64,000 nt of DNA, taken from contig NZ_JALIDZ010000002.1 of NCBI RefSeq assembly GCF_025397915.1, positions 496,001 through 560,000 on the forward strand, written 5' to 3'. How positions within the stretch are numbered: position 1 is the first letter of the stretch; each line of letters opens with the position of its first letter. This document shows, one piece after another, positions 41,078 to 50,195 of this stretch. Both the position numbers and the translations under genes were made by a program. The notes below the pieces were generated by a model. The model was not told where the DNA came from. It saw nothing but the letters and a program-made list of their open reading frames with translations, and did no database searches. The stretch is from Microbaculum marinisediminis. Lineage in GTDB: Bacteria; Pseudomonadota; Alphaproteobacteria; Rhizobiales; Tepidamorphaceae.

Positions 41078-42517
41078 TCAGACCGCCGGGCCTTCGGACA
41101 CGTATTTCGTGACCAGGAACTCTTCCAGGCCTTCGGCCCCGCCCTCGCGGCCGTCGCCGCTCTGCTTGACGCCGCCGAACGGCGTCTCGGCCATCGATGC
41201 GATGACGTGGTTGATGGTGACGACGCCGGCCTCGATCTCCTCGGCTGCCTGGCGCGCGGTGTCCATCGCATTGGTGAAGACGTAGGAGGCGAGCCCGACG
41301 GGCAGCCGGTTGGCCTCGGCGAGGGCGGCATCCAGGCTGTCGACGGGCATGATCGGCGCCAGCGGTCCGAACGGCTCGTCGTTCATGATCTGGCATTCGG
41401 TCGTGACGTCGGCGATCACGGTCGGGGCCCAGAAATTGCCCTGGTTGCCGACCCGGTTGCCACCGGCCGTGATCTTGGCGCCGCGCGCGCGGGCGTCGGC
41501 GACCAGTTCCTCCATAACGTCGAGGCGGCGCGGATTGGCGAGCGGCCCCATCTCGGTGCCCTCGACGGCGCCGTCGCCGACCTTCACGCTGTTGGCGATC
41601 GTCGTCATCTCCTCGACGAAGGCGTCGTAGACTGGCGCCTCGACCAGGAACCGGGTCGGCGACACGCAGACCTGGCCGGCATTGCGATAGAACTTGCCGG
41701 TCGCCGCGACACGGGCCGCCTTGCGCACGTCGGCATCCTTCAACACGATGACGGGGGCGTGACCGCCCAGCTCCAGCGTGCAGCGGATCAGGTTGTCGCT
41801 GGCCAGCCGGGCCAGATGTTTGCCGACGGGGATCGAGCCGGTGAAGGAGACCTGCCGGATGACGTCGGACGCGATCAGGTAGGACGAGATCTCGGCGGGA
41901 ACGCCGAACACCATGTTGACCACACCGGCAGGGATGCCCGCGTCATGGCAGGCGCGCACGATCTCGACGCAGGTGCCCGGCGTTTCCTCGGCGGCCTTGA
42001 TGATCGACACGCAGCCGGCGGCCAGCGCCGCACCGATCTTGCGGGCGGGCACGATGCCCGGGAAGTTCCAGGGCGACAGGCCGAGCGCGGGGCCGATCGG
42101 CTCCTTCAGCACCATCTGGCGATGGGTGGTGTTGCGCGCGGGGATGATGTGACCGTAGGTGCGGCGCGCTTCCTCGGCGTACCATTCGAACACGTCTGCC
42201 GTGTAGACCATCTCGACGCGGGCTTCCGGCAGCGGCTTGCCCTGCTCCAGCGTCAGCACCTGCGAGATCTGTTCGCTGCGCTCGCGCAGCAGCGCGGCCA
42301 CTTTCTTCAGGTAGGTCGAGCGCTCGTGGGCCGAAACCTTCTTCCACTTGGCGAAGGCCGCGCGCGACGATGCCAGGGCGTCATCGAGGTCGGCCCGGCT
42401 GGCATGCGGCAGCGTGGCGATCACTTCGCCCGTCGCCGGATTGTAGACCGGCTCGGACGCGCCCTCGGAGCCGTCGCGCCAGACACCATCGATGTACAGT
42501 TTCAACGTCGGATACAT
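41078..42517 (-). CDS. NAD(P)-dependent aldehyde dehydrogenase, succinate-semialdehyde type
   Basis: A 479-residue aldehyde dehydrogenase oxidising an aldehyde or semialdehyde to its acid. Catalytic Glu249 lies in TLELGGHAPV and Cys284 in NAGQVCVSPTRF; the cofactor loop is SFTGSIPVGKHLA. The N-terminal PTLKLYIDGVW and the FGVPAEISSYL stretch place it near GabD and glycolaldehyde/lactaldehyde types. ATG 42517 has AGAGGG nine bases upstream; the ATG at 42526 is directly against it, so the inner start is better. It sits 62 bases after the TRAP large permease gene and just before BKACE. It may oxidise an aldehyde released or imported in this pathway. Confidence 0.88.
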   Translation of the reverse strand: MYPTLKLYIDGVWRDGSEGASEPVYNPATGEVIATLPHASRADLDDALASSRAAFAKWKKVSAHERSTYLKKVAALLRERSEQISQVLTLEQGKPLPEARVEMVYTADVFEWYAEEARRTYGHIIPARNTTHRQMVLKEPIGPALGLSPWNFPGIVPARKIGAALAAGCVSIIKAAEETPGTCVEIVRACHDAGIPAGVVNMVFGVPAEISSYLIASDVIRQVSFTGSIPVGKHLARLASDNLIRCTLELGGHAPVIVLKDADVRKAARVAATGKFYRNAGQVCVSPTRFLVEAPVYDAFVEEMTTIANSVKVGDGAVEGTEMGPLANPRRLDVMEELVADARARGAKITAGGNRVGNQGNFWAPTVIADVTTECQIMNDEPFGPLAPIMPVDSLDAALAEANRLPVGLASYVFTNAMDTARQAAEEIEAGVVTINHVIASMAETPFGGVKQSGDGREGGAEGLEEFLVTKYVSEGPAV

Positions 42518-42579
42518 AGAGTTCATCCCTCTAGTCGCAGGTCACAGGTCGTTGTTAGGGGAAACCGCCCGGGCGCCGG

Positions 42580-43911
42580 CTACATCAGGCTCGGCAGCCA
42601 CAGGATGATCCCGGGGAACAGGATCGTCGCCGTCAGGGCGATCAGCTGGATGAGCACGAAGGGGATCGCGCCCTTATAGATGTTCTTGACGCTGATCGTC
42701 TGCTTGGCGATGCCCTTCAGGTAGAACAGGGCAAAGCCGAAGGGCGGCGTCAGGAACGAGGTCTGCAGGCAGACAGCCAGCAGCACGCCGAACCACAGCG
42801 CGATGTCCTGCGGCTCCACGCTTGCACCGAAATCCAGACCGACGATCACCGGCAGGAAGATCGGCACGACGATGTAGGTGATCTCGATCCACTCCAGGAA
42901 GAAGCCGAGGACGAACACGAGCGCCAGCACGGCGATCATCGTGCCGTAGGGCCCAAGTCCCATCGCGTCGGTGGCCGAGGCCACCAGGTCGTTGCCGCCA
43001 AGGCGGGTGAAGACAAGAGAGAAGCACGTCGCTCCGACCATCAGCCAAAGCACCATCGCCGTGGTGGTCACGGTCGAGCGGGTCGCCTCGCCGAGGATAC
43101 GCCGGTTGAGCCCGCCATGCATCGCCGCCAGGACCATCGCGCCAGCCGCACCTATCGCGGCGGCTTCCGTCGGCGTAGCGATGCCGGCCAGGATCGATCC
43201 GAGTACGATGGTGATCAGCACCAGCGGCTCGACGAAGCCGCGCAGCTGCGTCAGGAAGCTGAGCTCCTCCCAGTCCTTGTCGACATAGGCGGGCGCGGCC
43301 TGGGGCCTGAGAAAGCAATAGGACAGGATCGTCACGAACATCAGGCCGGCGATGACCAGGCCCGGCATGATGGCGCCGGCGAACAGCTTGCCGACCGACA
43401 CCTGCATCTGGTCGCCGATCAGCACGAGCATGATGCTCGGCGGAATGAGGATGCCCAGCGTGCTCGATGCCATGACGACGCCGGCGGCAAGCTCCTGGCG
43501 GTAGCCGGCCGCGTGCATGGCCGGCAGCGCGATGATGCCCAGCAGCACGACGGAGGCCCCGATGACGCCGGTCGCGGCGGCGAAGATCACGCCGATGATC
43601 ACCACCGAAAGCGCGATGTTGCCGGGAAAGCGTCCCATCATGCGCGCCGACGACAGCAACAGCGTGCGCACGATGCCGGAGCGTTCCAGCACCAGCCCCA
43701 TGAAGATGAACAGCGGGATGGCCAGAAGCAGCCAGTTCATCATGACGTTCACGTAGATGCGCGACACCACGATGTTGAAGAAGCCCAGCGGCAGGCCGGC
43801 CAGCAGGCCGACGCCAATACCGACGCCGCCGAGCACAAAGGCGACCGGAAAGCCGAGGAAGATGAAGACGATCAGAAGCCCGATCATCACCAGGGGCAGC
43901 AATTCAGTCAT
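42580..43911 (-). CDS. TRAP transporter large permease (DctM)
   Basis: A 443-residue inner-membrane protein with about 12 hydrophobic helices. DctM hallmarks: GFPVAFVLGGVGIGVGLLAG at the start, MNWLLLAIPLFIFMGLVLERSG, the re-entrant loop region AATGVIGASVVLLGIIALP, SSTLGILIPPSIMLVLIGD, and SFLTPPFGFALFYLKG near the end. It forms the transport core for the adjacent DctQ and DctP and imports an organic acid using a Na+ or H+ gradient. Its start overlaps the DctQ stop by eight bases. The operon order P-Q-M places the transporter between the AtuA pair and the catabolic enzymes. Confidence 0.92.
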   Translation of the reverse strand: MTELLPLVMIGLLIVFIFLGFPVAFVLGGVGIGVGLLAGLPLGFFNIVVSRIYVNVMMNWLLLAIPLFIFMGLVLERSGIVRTLLLSSARMMGRFPGNIALSVVIIGVIFAAATGVIGASVVLLGIIALPAMHAAGYRQELAAGVVMASSTLGILIPPSIMLVLIGDQMQVSVGKLFAGAIMPGLVIAGLMFVTILSYCFLRPQAAPAYVDKDWEELSFLTQLRGFVEPLVLITIVLGSILAGIATPTEAAAIGAAGAMVLAAMHGGLNRRILGEATRSTVTTTAMVLWLMVGATCFSLVFTRLGGNDLVASATDAMGLGPYGTMIAVLALVFVLGFFLEWIEITYIVVPIFLPVIVGLDFGASVEPQDIALWFGVLLAVCLQTSFLTPPFGFALFYLKGIAKQTISVKNIYKGAIPFVLIQLIALTATILFPGIILWLPSLM

Positions 43912-44446
43912 GGCGGACAGGCTCCCCCTTGATCAGGAAGACGATGTTGCCGCACAGCCGCGACAGGCTTTCCAGAGCGAGCAGGAAAAGCCCGACCGGA
44001 ATGGCCGCCTTGAACAGGAAGATGTGCGTCAGGCTGCCCGAATGCGACGTCTCGGCGGCGAACCACGAGCGCTCGACGAAGCCGATCGACGCCCAGCCGG
44101 CAACCGCCAGGAAGGGCAGCATCAGGAACAGGATGGCGAGGCTGTCGATCACGGCGCGCGTTCTGTCCGAGAACGTCCCGCTCAGCATGTCGACCATCAC
44201 ATGCTCGCCGCGGCGCAAGGCACTCGCCCCGGCGAACAGGAACATGATGCCGAACAAGAAGGACTGCAGCTCGATCAGTGTGTTGGCGGTGACGCCGCTG
44301 CCTATGACGGGCAGCGACACTGGCCACGACACGACCTCGTTGAACCCGAGCAGGCGGGCGCCGATGCCGATCAGAACCAGAGCGATCAGCGGCAGGAGGA
44401 GGGCGGCGCTCAGCCGCCCTGCCCCGTTTACGAGATATCCAATCAC
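43904..44446 (-). CDS. TRAP transporter small permease (DctQ)
   Basis: A 180-residue four-helix membrane protein. Helices lie near residues 10-30, 45-68, 80-105 and 130-155. The middle contains the DctQ-typical segment RRGEHVMVDMLSGTFSDRTR. It starts with GTG; GGAGG lies 7 bases upstream (a GTG one codon earlier is possible). Longer upstream frames are Ser/Arg-rich shadow sequence. The stop overlaps the DctM start by eight bases. It bridges the binding protein and the large permease. Confidence 0.85.
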   Translation of the reverse strand: MIGYLVNGAGRLSAALLLPLIALVLIGIGARLLGFNEVVSWPVSLPVIGSGVTANTLIELQSFLFGIMFLFAGASALRRGEHVMVDMLSGTFSDRTRAVIDSLAILFLMLPFLAVAGWASIGFVERSWFAAETSHSGSLTHIFLFKAAIPVGLFLLALESLSRLCGNIVFLIKGEPVRHD

Positions 44447-44492
44447 CACAAGTCCTCCTTGCAGCGTCCGCCTGGGGCGGGCAACCGTCGCC

Positions 44493-45533
44493 TTACTTGC
44501 GCGGCAGAACCTTCGCGTTCCACACGTCGACACTCGCCACGTAGGCGTTGATGGAGTCGAGCGCGCGCTTGAAGAGCTCGTCCTGCTCGGCCTGCTCGGC
44601 AAGCGTCTCGTCGGTCGCCGTCTTGAGCGCGGCCATCACGGTCTCGGGGAACTCCCGGACCTCGACGCCCTCTTTCTCCAGCTCGACCAGAATGTCGCCC
44701 TGGAGGGCGTTGATGGCGTAGAGCGACCACAGCACGTTCGCCTGGCAGGTGGTCTCGATCGCCGCGCGCTGCGCGTCGGTCAGGCCCTCCCACGTGGTCT
44801 TGTTGACCAGCAGCGAGTTCCAGCTGCCCGGCTGATGCCAGCCCGGGAAGTAATAGTACTTGCCGACTTCCGGCAAGCCGAGCTGACGGTCGAGCGAGGG
44901 GTGGGAGAACTCGGCCGCGTCGATGCGACCGCGCTCCAGCGCCAGGTACACCTCGCCACCGGGGATGAGCAGCGGCGTGACACCGAGCTTCTCCACCACC
45001 TTGGCGCCCAGGCCGCCGATACGCATCGACAGGCCCTTCAGGTCGCCCGGCTCGTTGATCTCGACATTGAACCAGCCACCCGGCTCCGGCGCGGTCAGGT
45101 GGCAGGGCACCGGAACGACGTCGTAGGGAGCATACGCCTCGCGCAGCAGCTCCAGGCCGCCGCCCTGGTACATCCAGCCGACGAACACCTCGCCCTGCGG
45201 GCCGAAGGGCATCGCGCCGATGAGATTGGCAACCGGAATCTTCGAACCCCAGTAGGAGGTCCAGTCCCAGCCGGCCTCGATGGCGCCGGAGCTGACGGCG
45301 TCGAACACCTCGAAGGACGGGACCAGCTCGTTGGCCGAGAACACCTTGACCTTGAGGTCGCCACCGGTGACGGCTTCGAGCTGCTCGGCGAAGCGCAGCG
45401 AGGATTCGCCCTGATACAGCATGTTGTTCGGATAGACGCTCTGAACCTCAAGCGTCTTGGCATAGGCCGGCGTCAACGCGGTCGCACCGCAGATCGCCAT
45501 CGTGATTGCGAGCGCCTTCGTGCTCTTGGACAT
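44493..45533 (-). CDS. TRAP transporter substrate-binding protein (DctP)
   Basis: A 346-residue periplasmic binding protein. The signal peptide (about 1-26) ends AYA before KTLEVQSVYPNNML. Mature motifs: GDLKVKVFSANELVPSFEVFDAVSSGAIEAGW, and LKGLSMRIGGLGAKVVEKLGVTP, where the family Arg that pairs with the ligand carboxylate sits (Arg in MRIGG). The C-terminal third has WEGLTDAQRAAIETTCQA. ATG 45533 is eight bases after GGAGG. The long N-lobe text resembles binders of larger acids rather than C4-dicarboxylates. It is followed 47 bases later by DctQ. Confidence 0.9.
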   Translation of the reverse strand: MSKSTKALAITMAICGATALTPAYAKTLEVQSVYPNNMLYQGESSLRFAEQLEAVTGGDLKVKVFSANELVPSFEVFDAVSSGAIEAGWDWTSYWGSKIPVANLIGAMPFGPQGEVFVGWMYQGGGLELLREAYAPYDVVPVPCHLTAPEPGGWFNVEINEPGDLKGLSMRIGGLGAKVVEKLGVTPLLIPGGEVYLALERGRIDAAEFSHPSLDRQLGLPEVGKYYYFPGWHQPGSWNSLLVNKTTWEGLTDAQRAAIETTCQANVLWSLYAINALQGDILVELEKEGVEVREFPETVMAALKTATDETLAEQAEQDELFKRALDSINAYVASVDVWNAKVLPRK

Positions 45534-45563
45534 CGGTATTTCCTCCATTTTACAGCTAGGTGA

Positions 45564-45962
45564 CTATTTGGAACTGGTGTCTTCGGCGCGCCGGTCTTCC
45601 GCGTTCCGGGCGGCGGCGGGATGGTCCTGCGGGACCTCGACCGTCATCGCCAGCAACGTGCCGCTCTTGGCCTTGCCGTGGGTGTCGAGCGTCAGCGCCT
45701 TGCTGACGCCGCCCGCCAGGGCCTGTTCGAGTACGAAATTGTAGGCACCGAGGCGCGGCAGGTCGTAGCGCCGCACGGCCCCTTTGACGTCGTCGCCGAA
45801 ATGCGCGGCCACCCGTTCCGGCGTGGCCTGCTCGCCGATCAGCGCGTAGTCGGCCCGGTCGTAGGCGATCACGCAGATGCTCAGCGTGTCGCCCTTGTCG
45901 CCGGCGCGCGCATGGGCCAGGTCGTAGAGCGGCAGTGCAACCTTGGACTCTGTCTCAGGCAT
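45564..45962 (-). CDS. AtuA-like C-terminal (ferredoxin-fold) domain protein
   Basis: A 132-residue protein that pairs with the second AtuA. It has PLYDLAHARAGDKGDTLSICVIAY, the (R/H)xGDKGDT motif of the domain also seen at 21830-22144. Then come VAAHFGDDVKGAVRRYDLP and ALTLDTHGKAKSGTLLAM. The C-terminal 20 residues are charged and unlike the family. The start overlaps the AtuA stop by eight bases. Its biochemical role is unknown; it always travels with AtuA. Confidence 0.8.
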   Translation of the reverse strand: MPETESKVALPLYDLAHARAGDKGDTLSICVIAYDRADYALIGEQATPERVAAHFGDDVKGAVRRYDLPRLGAYNFVLEQALAGGVSKALTLDTHGKAKSGTLLAMTVEVPQDHPAAARNAEDRRAEDTSSK

Positions 45963-47292
45963 CGATCATCTCCACGGAGACGGACACGGTGTCGCGGGGG
46001 ATAAGGGTGCTGACGATCTCGAGGGACCGGCGGACCACGGCGCGGGCACCGCCGCCACCGGCCGGGCCGTTGGTGTAGAGCGCCTCGACCTCGGCGGCGA
46101 GAATGTCGGCCTGCTGGGTATCGCGCACCCGCGCGCACATGTGCAGCCGCACGTCGTCGGTTCCGTATCGCGTGAACCAGATATCCCGCGCCTTGCCGCG
46201 AAGGATCAGCTTGAAGCGCTTGCGCAGGATGTCTTCGGCCAGCGCGGCGCGCTCGAGCGCGCCGGGACCGTGATAGGAAATGCCGCCTTCGACGAGATAG
46301 CCGTTCTCCAGCGCCACCAGAACCTTCAGCGTCTCCGGCGCGGGCCGGCCGGCGATACCGGTGACGTGGACGCCGTCCTGCGCCTCGTCGACTTCCGCCT
46401 GGCTCAGGTCGATGACGGCGTCGGGCGTCAGGTACTGCGAGGGGTCGTGCACCTCGTAGAGGAGCTGCTCGGTCACCGTGCGGCGATCGACGATGCCACC
46501 GGTCTCCGACGGCTTGGAAATGACGATGCGGCCGTCGCGATGGACTTCGGCGATCGGGTAGCCGACGGTCTCGAGATCCGGCACGGTCTTGTTGACGGCA
46601 TCGGCGAAATAGCCGCCGGTCGCCTGGGCGCCGCATTCGACGAGATGGCCGGCGACGAGGCCGCGCGCGGCCAGATCGAAGTCCGTGGGCGACCAGCCGA
46701 GCGCGTGGCGCACCGGGCCGAGCACCAGCGCCGGATCGGCGACGCGGCCGGTAATCACGACATGCGCCCCGTCGGCGAGGCAGCGCTCGATGCCCTCGGA
46801 GCCGAGATAGGCATGCGCGGAAATGCAGCCGCGGCCGATCTCGCTGAGCCGCACGCCATACTCCGGGATCATGACGTCGTCGCGCAGGATCGCCGCGCGC
46901 ACGTCGTCACCGGTCACCACGCCGATACGGCACGGAATGTCGCGGCGCGCCCGGGTCTCGGCGACGCGCTTCGCCGCCCCGAGCGGGTCCACACCGCCGC
47001 CATTGGTGATGATGCCGATGCCCTTTTCGAGGCATTCGGGAAGATAGCGGTCCAGGCGGTGCAGCAGGCTGGGAAAAAAGCCGTCGCGGCCGATTTCCTG
47101 GGCGCCCTGCAGGATGGCGAGCGTCCGCTCGGCCAGCATTTCCAGAATGATGTAATCGACGGAGCCATTCCTGATCAGGGGCCCCAACGCGTCGATCCGG
47201 TCGGACGCAAACCCCGCGCCGCCACCGATACGTACCGAATTGCGCACTCTCAAGCCATCCGCTTCGGGTTTCAGGTGGCGGGAAATTGACAT
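45955..47292 (-). CDS. AtuA-family protein (DUF1446)
   Basis: A 445-residue AtuA-type protein, second in the window. Blocks: VRIGGGAGFASDRID, VDYIILEMLAERTLAILQ, the NGGGVDP motif (about residue 97), VVITGRVADPALVLGP, VECGAQATGGYFAD, YEVHDPSQYLTPD, and a Gly-rich C-terminus YTNGPAGGGGARAVV. It differs strongly from the first AtuA outside these motifs. No carboxylase gene is near it; instead it is with a TRAP transporter, aldehyde dehydrogenase and BKACE. So AtuA in this setting cannot be tied to geranyl-CoA carboxylation. It reads left from a 54-base divergent gap with the LysR gene, which likely controls it. Confidence 0.85.
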   Translation of the reverse strand: MSISRHLKPEADGLRVRNSVRIGGGAGFASDRIDALGPLIRNGSVDYIILEMLAERTLAILQGAQEIGRDGFFPSLLHRLDRYLPECLEKGIGIITNGGGVDPLGAAKRVAETRARRDIPCRIGVVTGDDVRAAILRDDVMIPEYGVRLSEIGRGCISAHAYLGSEGIERCLADGAHVVITGRVADPALVLGPVRHALGWSPTDFDLAARGLVAGHLVECGAQATGGYFADAVNKTVPDLETVGYPIAEVHRDGRIVISKPSETGGIVDRRTVTEQLLYEVHDPSQYLTPDAVIDLSQAEVDEAQDGVHVTGIAGRPAPETLKVLVALENGYLVEGGISYHGPGALERAALAEDILRKRFKLILRGKARDIWFTRYGTDDVRLHMCARVRDTQQADILAAEVEALYTNGPAGGGGARAVVRRSLEIVSTLIPRDTVSVSVEMIDA

Positions 47293-47346
47293 AGCCGCCT
47301 TTACAAGTTAACGCCATGAATATCGATATATTGATAGGTAAAGCCT
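47293..47346. promoter_or_regulatory. Divergent promoter region, probable LysR binding site
   Basis: The 54-base gap between atuA2 (left) and lysR (right) is AT-rich. It holds a palindromic core ATATCGATAT within AATATCGATATATTGATAG, which fits the T-N11-A LysR pattern loosely. LysR genes usually control the divergent neighbour from such a site. Confidence 0.45.
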
Positions 47347-48297
47347 ATGAGCCTGAGCGTTCAGCACATGCGATGGGTGGTCGCAGCCGCGGACTTCGGC
47401 GGATTCAGCCGGGCGGCCCGGCATCTGGGCATCAGCCAGCCGTCGCTGAGCGCCGTCATACAGGCCACCGAGGAGAAGTTCGGGGCACGGCTATTCGACA
47501 GAACCACGCGCTACATCGGCCCCACTGCCTTCGGCGACCTGATCGTGTCGCGCATGCGGGCTGTAATCGCGGAATATGACGCGATGTTGAAGGACATCGA
47601 AGCGTTCCGCGACAGCCGGCTCGGCAATCTCGAAATCGCGTGCCTGTCGTCGCTGGCCATCTCGGTGGTGCCGCACGCCGTCCGGCGGCTGAAGGAGCGC
47701 TATCCGTCGATCCGGCTCGTGATCAACGAGGCCAATTCCGGCGGCGTCGCCCAGCAGGTCCGTGAGGGGACCGTGGACATGGGCATCTGCGCCGACACGC
47801 TGGCCTACGACGACCTGCTGTTCACGCCGCTCGCGGTCGAACGACTGGGCGTCTTCTATTCGCGGATCCACTTTCCGGAAATCCGCAGGCTGACCTGGCG
47901 AAAGGCGCTGACGCTGCCGCGCATCGCGATGACCGAGCGCACCGGCATCCCATCCCTGCTCGACAAGCATCTGCCAAAGTATCCCGACACCATTCCACCG
48001 GTCGTCGAGGTGACCAATCTCGCGACGATGCACACCATGGTGCGCGACGGCATCGGCATCGGCATCCTGCCGTCCTTCGCGCTGCGCGTGGATGACGGCG
48101 ACGGCCTCGCCGTCCAGTACCTGGAGGATCCGGTCATCGACCGCAGGATCGGCGCGGTGAGCCGCCGCGGGCGAACCCGTTCGCCGAGCGCGCAGGTCTT
48201 CGCCGACATCCTGCATGGCCTGCTGAAGGAAACGCAGCCGGCCTTCGACCCGCCCGGGCCGGGTCAGCGCGTCGCCATGCTGAGGGCCGGCGATTAG
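47347..48297 (+). CDS. LysR-family transcriptional regulator
   Basis: A 316-residue LysR regulator. Winged helix-turn-helix at residues 1-60: MRWVVAAADFGGFSRAARHLGISQPSLSAVIQ. Effector domain (about 90-300) with two lobes: LEIACLSSLAISVVPHAVRRLKERYPS, EGTVDMGICADTLAYDDLLFTPL, and VTNLATMHTMVRDGIGIGILPSFALR. It starts 54 bases from the divergent atuA2 gene, so it most likely activates the leftward AtuA-TRAP-ALDH-BKACE-SDR operon in response to the imported acid or an intermediate. No signal of any defect. Confidence 0.9.
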   Translation: MSLSVQHMRWVVAAADFGGFSRAARHLGISQPSLSAVIQATEEKFGARLFDRTTRYIGPTAFGDLIVSRMRAVIAEYDAMLKDIEAFRDSRLGNLEIACLSSLAISVVPHAVRRLKERYPSIRLVINEANSGGVAQQVREGTVDMGICADTLAYDDLLFTPLAVERLGVFYSRIHFPEIRRLTWRKALTLPRIAMTERTGIPSLLDKHLPKYPDTIPPVVEVTNLATMHTMVRDGIGIGILPSFALRVDDGDGLAVQYLEDPVIDRRIGAVSRRGRTRSPSAQVFADILHGLLKETQPAFDPPGPGQRVAMLRAGD

Positions 48298-48616
48298 GGC
48301 CGGCGGACCTAACGCCGCGGCCCCGCTTCGGCCGTGACAGCGGCCGCGTTTCGCGCATCGCCCGGATGCGCTCTCGACGGCGCCTCGACGAACGCCCCGA
48401 TCCCCCGGATCTCACCGGCGTCCTTCCCCGTCCATTTGCGACAGACCTCCCGCACGATATGGCTGGTTCCAGTGGCCTTCGGCGCAAGCCGGGAGGACAC
48501 GACGCGCCGGACACGCCACTGTTGATTTGGACCCCGTAAGATGATATATGAAATTTAATTCATATATGAACGCCCATGAACGGGCGCAGCTGCTGGACAG
48601 CAAGTGGGAGGAAGCC
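48298..48616. other. Intergenic region between LysR and second TRAP operon
   Basis: No gene is supported. The left part, just after the LysR stop, is GC-rich with small hairpins such as GCGGCC/GGCCGC that may end the LysR transcript. The right end holds a promoter-operator (48522-48571). Confidence 0.6.
48522..48571 (+). promoter_or_regulatory. Promoter with inverted-repeat operator for the second TRAP operon
   Basis: TTGATT (48522-48527), 17-base spacer, TATATG (48545-48550). Over the -10 lies ATATATGAA-N6-TTCATATAT (48544-48567), a perfect 9-bp inverted repeat, and TTCATATATGAA (48559-48570) is itself a palindrome. The element TTCATATATGAAC recurs with one change at the ABC-operon promoter (61353-61365, minus strand). 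A repressor bound here would block the start site. Confidence 0.6.
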
Positions 48617-49627
48617 ATGAAGTCACGTCGGAGTGCAGCGTGCGGAGCGCTGTTTGCATTGGCCTGGAGCGCCGCGACAGTCCTGTCCGCACCCGCGGCA
48701 CAAGCCGAAACACTGCGATTGGCCCATATCTACCAGCCGGATTCACCCAGCGGCGTCGGCTTCGCGAAATTTGCCGAACTGGCCAAAACCTACACCGACG
48801 GAAACATCGAAATTAAGCTGTTCCCGGCAGGTCAGATGGGGGGCATGCGGGATATCTTCACCAGCCTCAAATCGGGCGCCCTGGACCTTTCCGTGGTGGC
48901 GTTCCCCATCCTGGCCGACGCGGTTCCCGAATACGCGGTCATCACATCGGGCTATACCTTCCGCGACAAGGATCACCTGAACGCGGTTCTGAACAATGCC
49001 GATCTCGGCGGTGCGTGGAAGGCCAAGCTGGAGGAGAAAACGGGCGTAAAGCTCCTCGGCTCCTACTACTACGGGACGCGCGTCGTCAGCGTCGCCGACA
49101 AGCCGTTCAGCACCCCCGCCGAGGCGGCCGGTCTGAAGATCAGGGCCGTGCCCAATCCGATGTCTCTGGCGGTCATTCGCGGCCTGGGTGCGAACCCCAC
49201 TCCGATGCCGTTCTCGGAAGTCTTCATCGCATTGAACCAAGGCGTGATCGACGGGCAGGAAAATCCCTATCCGACGATCTGGGCGCAGAAATTCTACGAA
49301 GTGCAGAACTACATCGTCGAAACCAATCACCAGATCAATTTCGCTGGATTCGGAGTCACGGCCCGCAAATGGAATGCGCTGTCTGCCGAAGATCAACAGG
49401 CGCTACAGCGCGCGGCAGACGAAGCACTGGTCCTGGCGAGCGAGACCGCGGAAGAGTACGAAACCCAGCTCCGTGAGCAACTGACCGAGAAGGGCGTGAC
49501 AATCATCCCGGCCAGCGACCTGGACCTCGACACGTTCCGGGATTCGGTTCTGATCGAAGTCGCGAAAGAGTTCGAAGGCAAGGTGTGGCCCGAAGGACTT
49601 CTCGAGCAGATTTCCGCTGTACAGTAG
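48617..49627 (+). CDS. TRAP transporter substrate-binding protein (DctP)
   Basis: A 336-residue periplasmic binding protein. The signal peptide (about 1-31) is MKSRRSAACGALFALAWSAA to AAQA. Mature part: LRLAHIYQPDSPSGVGFAKFAEL, FPAGQMGGMRDIFTSLKSGALDLS, and AGLKIRAVPNPMSLAVIRGLG, with the ligand-carboxylate Arg in KIRAVPN, then NQGVIDGQENPYPTI, the DctP/SiaP signature. ATG 48617 follows GGAGG by five bases. The frame is open for 23 more codons upstream, but those lie in the operator. It is the first gene of the rightward run DctP, DctQ, DctM, GMC, SMP-30. The layout suits import of a sugar acid or similar hydroxy-acid. Confidence 0.92.
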   Translation: MKSRRSAACGALFALAWSAATVLSAPAAQAETLRLAHIYQPDSPSGVGFAKFAELAKTYTDGNIEIKLFPAGQMGGMRDIFTSLKSGALDLSVVAFPILADAVPEYAVITSGYTFRDKDHLNAVLNNADLGGAWKAKLEEKTGVKLLGSYYYGTRVVSVADKPFSTPAEAAGLKIRAVPNPMSLAVIRGLGANPTPMPFSEVFIALNQGVIDGQENPYPTIWAQKFYEVQNYIVETNHQINFAGFGVTARKWNALSAEDQQALQRAADEALVLASETAEEYETQLREQLTEKGVTIIPASDLDLDTFRDSVLIEVAKEFEGKVWPEGLLEQISAVQ

Positions 49628-49723
49628 TCCGATCCACGCCGCGGCAGCCCTGCATGCAGGACGTCAGGAACGGGCTGCCGCCCTCCAGATCCGGACCTTC
49701 CCCCAGCGATGCAGAGATCAAGT

Positions 49724-50194
49724 ATGATTGCAGCGGCAAAGGATTTTGCCGGCAAATGCGACAGGGCGTTCCTGCGTCTGTCGGTGGCGGCGTTTGTTCT
49801 TCTGGCCTTCCTTCAGATTACGACACGCTACTTCTTCAACGCCCCCCTGCAATGGACCGAGGAAGTCGCGGTCATCGTGCTCACATGGATGACCTATGTC
49901 GGCGCCTGGGTGTTGCTGCGGACGGACAGCCACGTCCGGCTCGAGATCGTCGACAGCGTCCTGCCGGCGCGCGCGGTGCGGGTCGTCCACCTGGTGTGTG
50001 ACGTCGTGGTCCTCGCGACACTGCTTGTGGTCATTTATGCCGGCTTTCAACTCCTTCCGAATCTTGTCTACGACAAGACGCCCGCCCTTCAGCTCTCCTA
50101 TGCCGTCGTCTTCTCGATAATCCCGATCTCGTGCGTCGTCATGGCGGTGCAGACGACCGCCAAGATCGTCTCGACCCTCAGCGGGCGTCGCTAG
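49724..50194 (+). CDS. TRAP transporter small permease (DctQ)
   Basis: A 156-residue four-helix membrane protein. It has LRLSVAAFVLLAFLQITTRYFFNAP, the family motif ITTRYF, then LQWTEEVAVIVLTWMTYVGA and DSHVRLEIVDSVLP. I chose ATG 49724 with a weak GAG seven bases upstream; ATG 49709 is possible. It partners the binding protein upstream and the DctM that begins two bases after its stop. Confidence 0.87.
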   Translation: MIAAAKDFAGKCDRAFLRLSVAAFVLLAFLQITTRYFFNAPLQWTEEVAVIVLTWMTYVGAWVLLRTDSHVRLEIVDSVLPARAVRVVHLVCDVVVLATLLVVIYAGFQLLPNLVYDKTPALQLSYAVVFSIIPISCVVMAVQTTAKIVSTLSGRR

Positions 50195-50195
50195 A

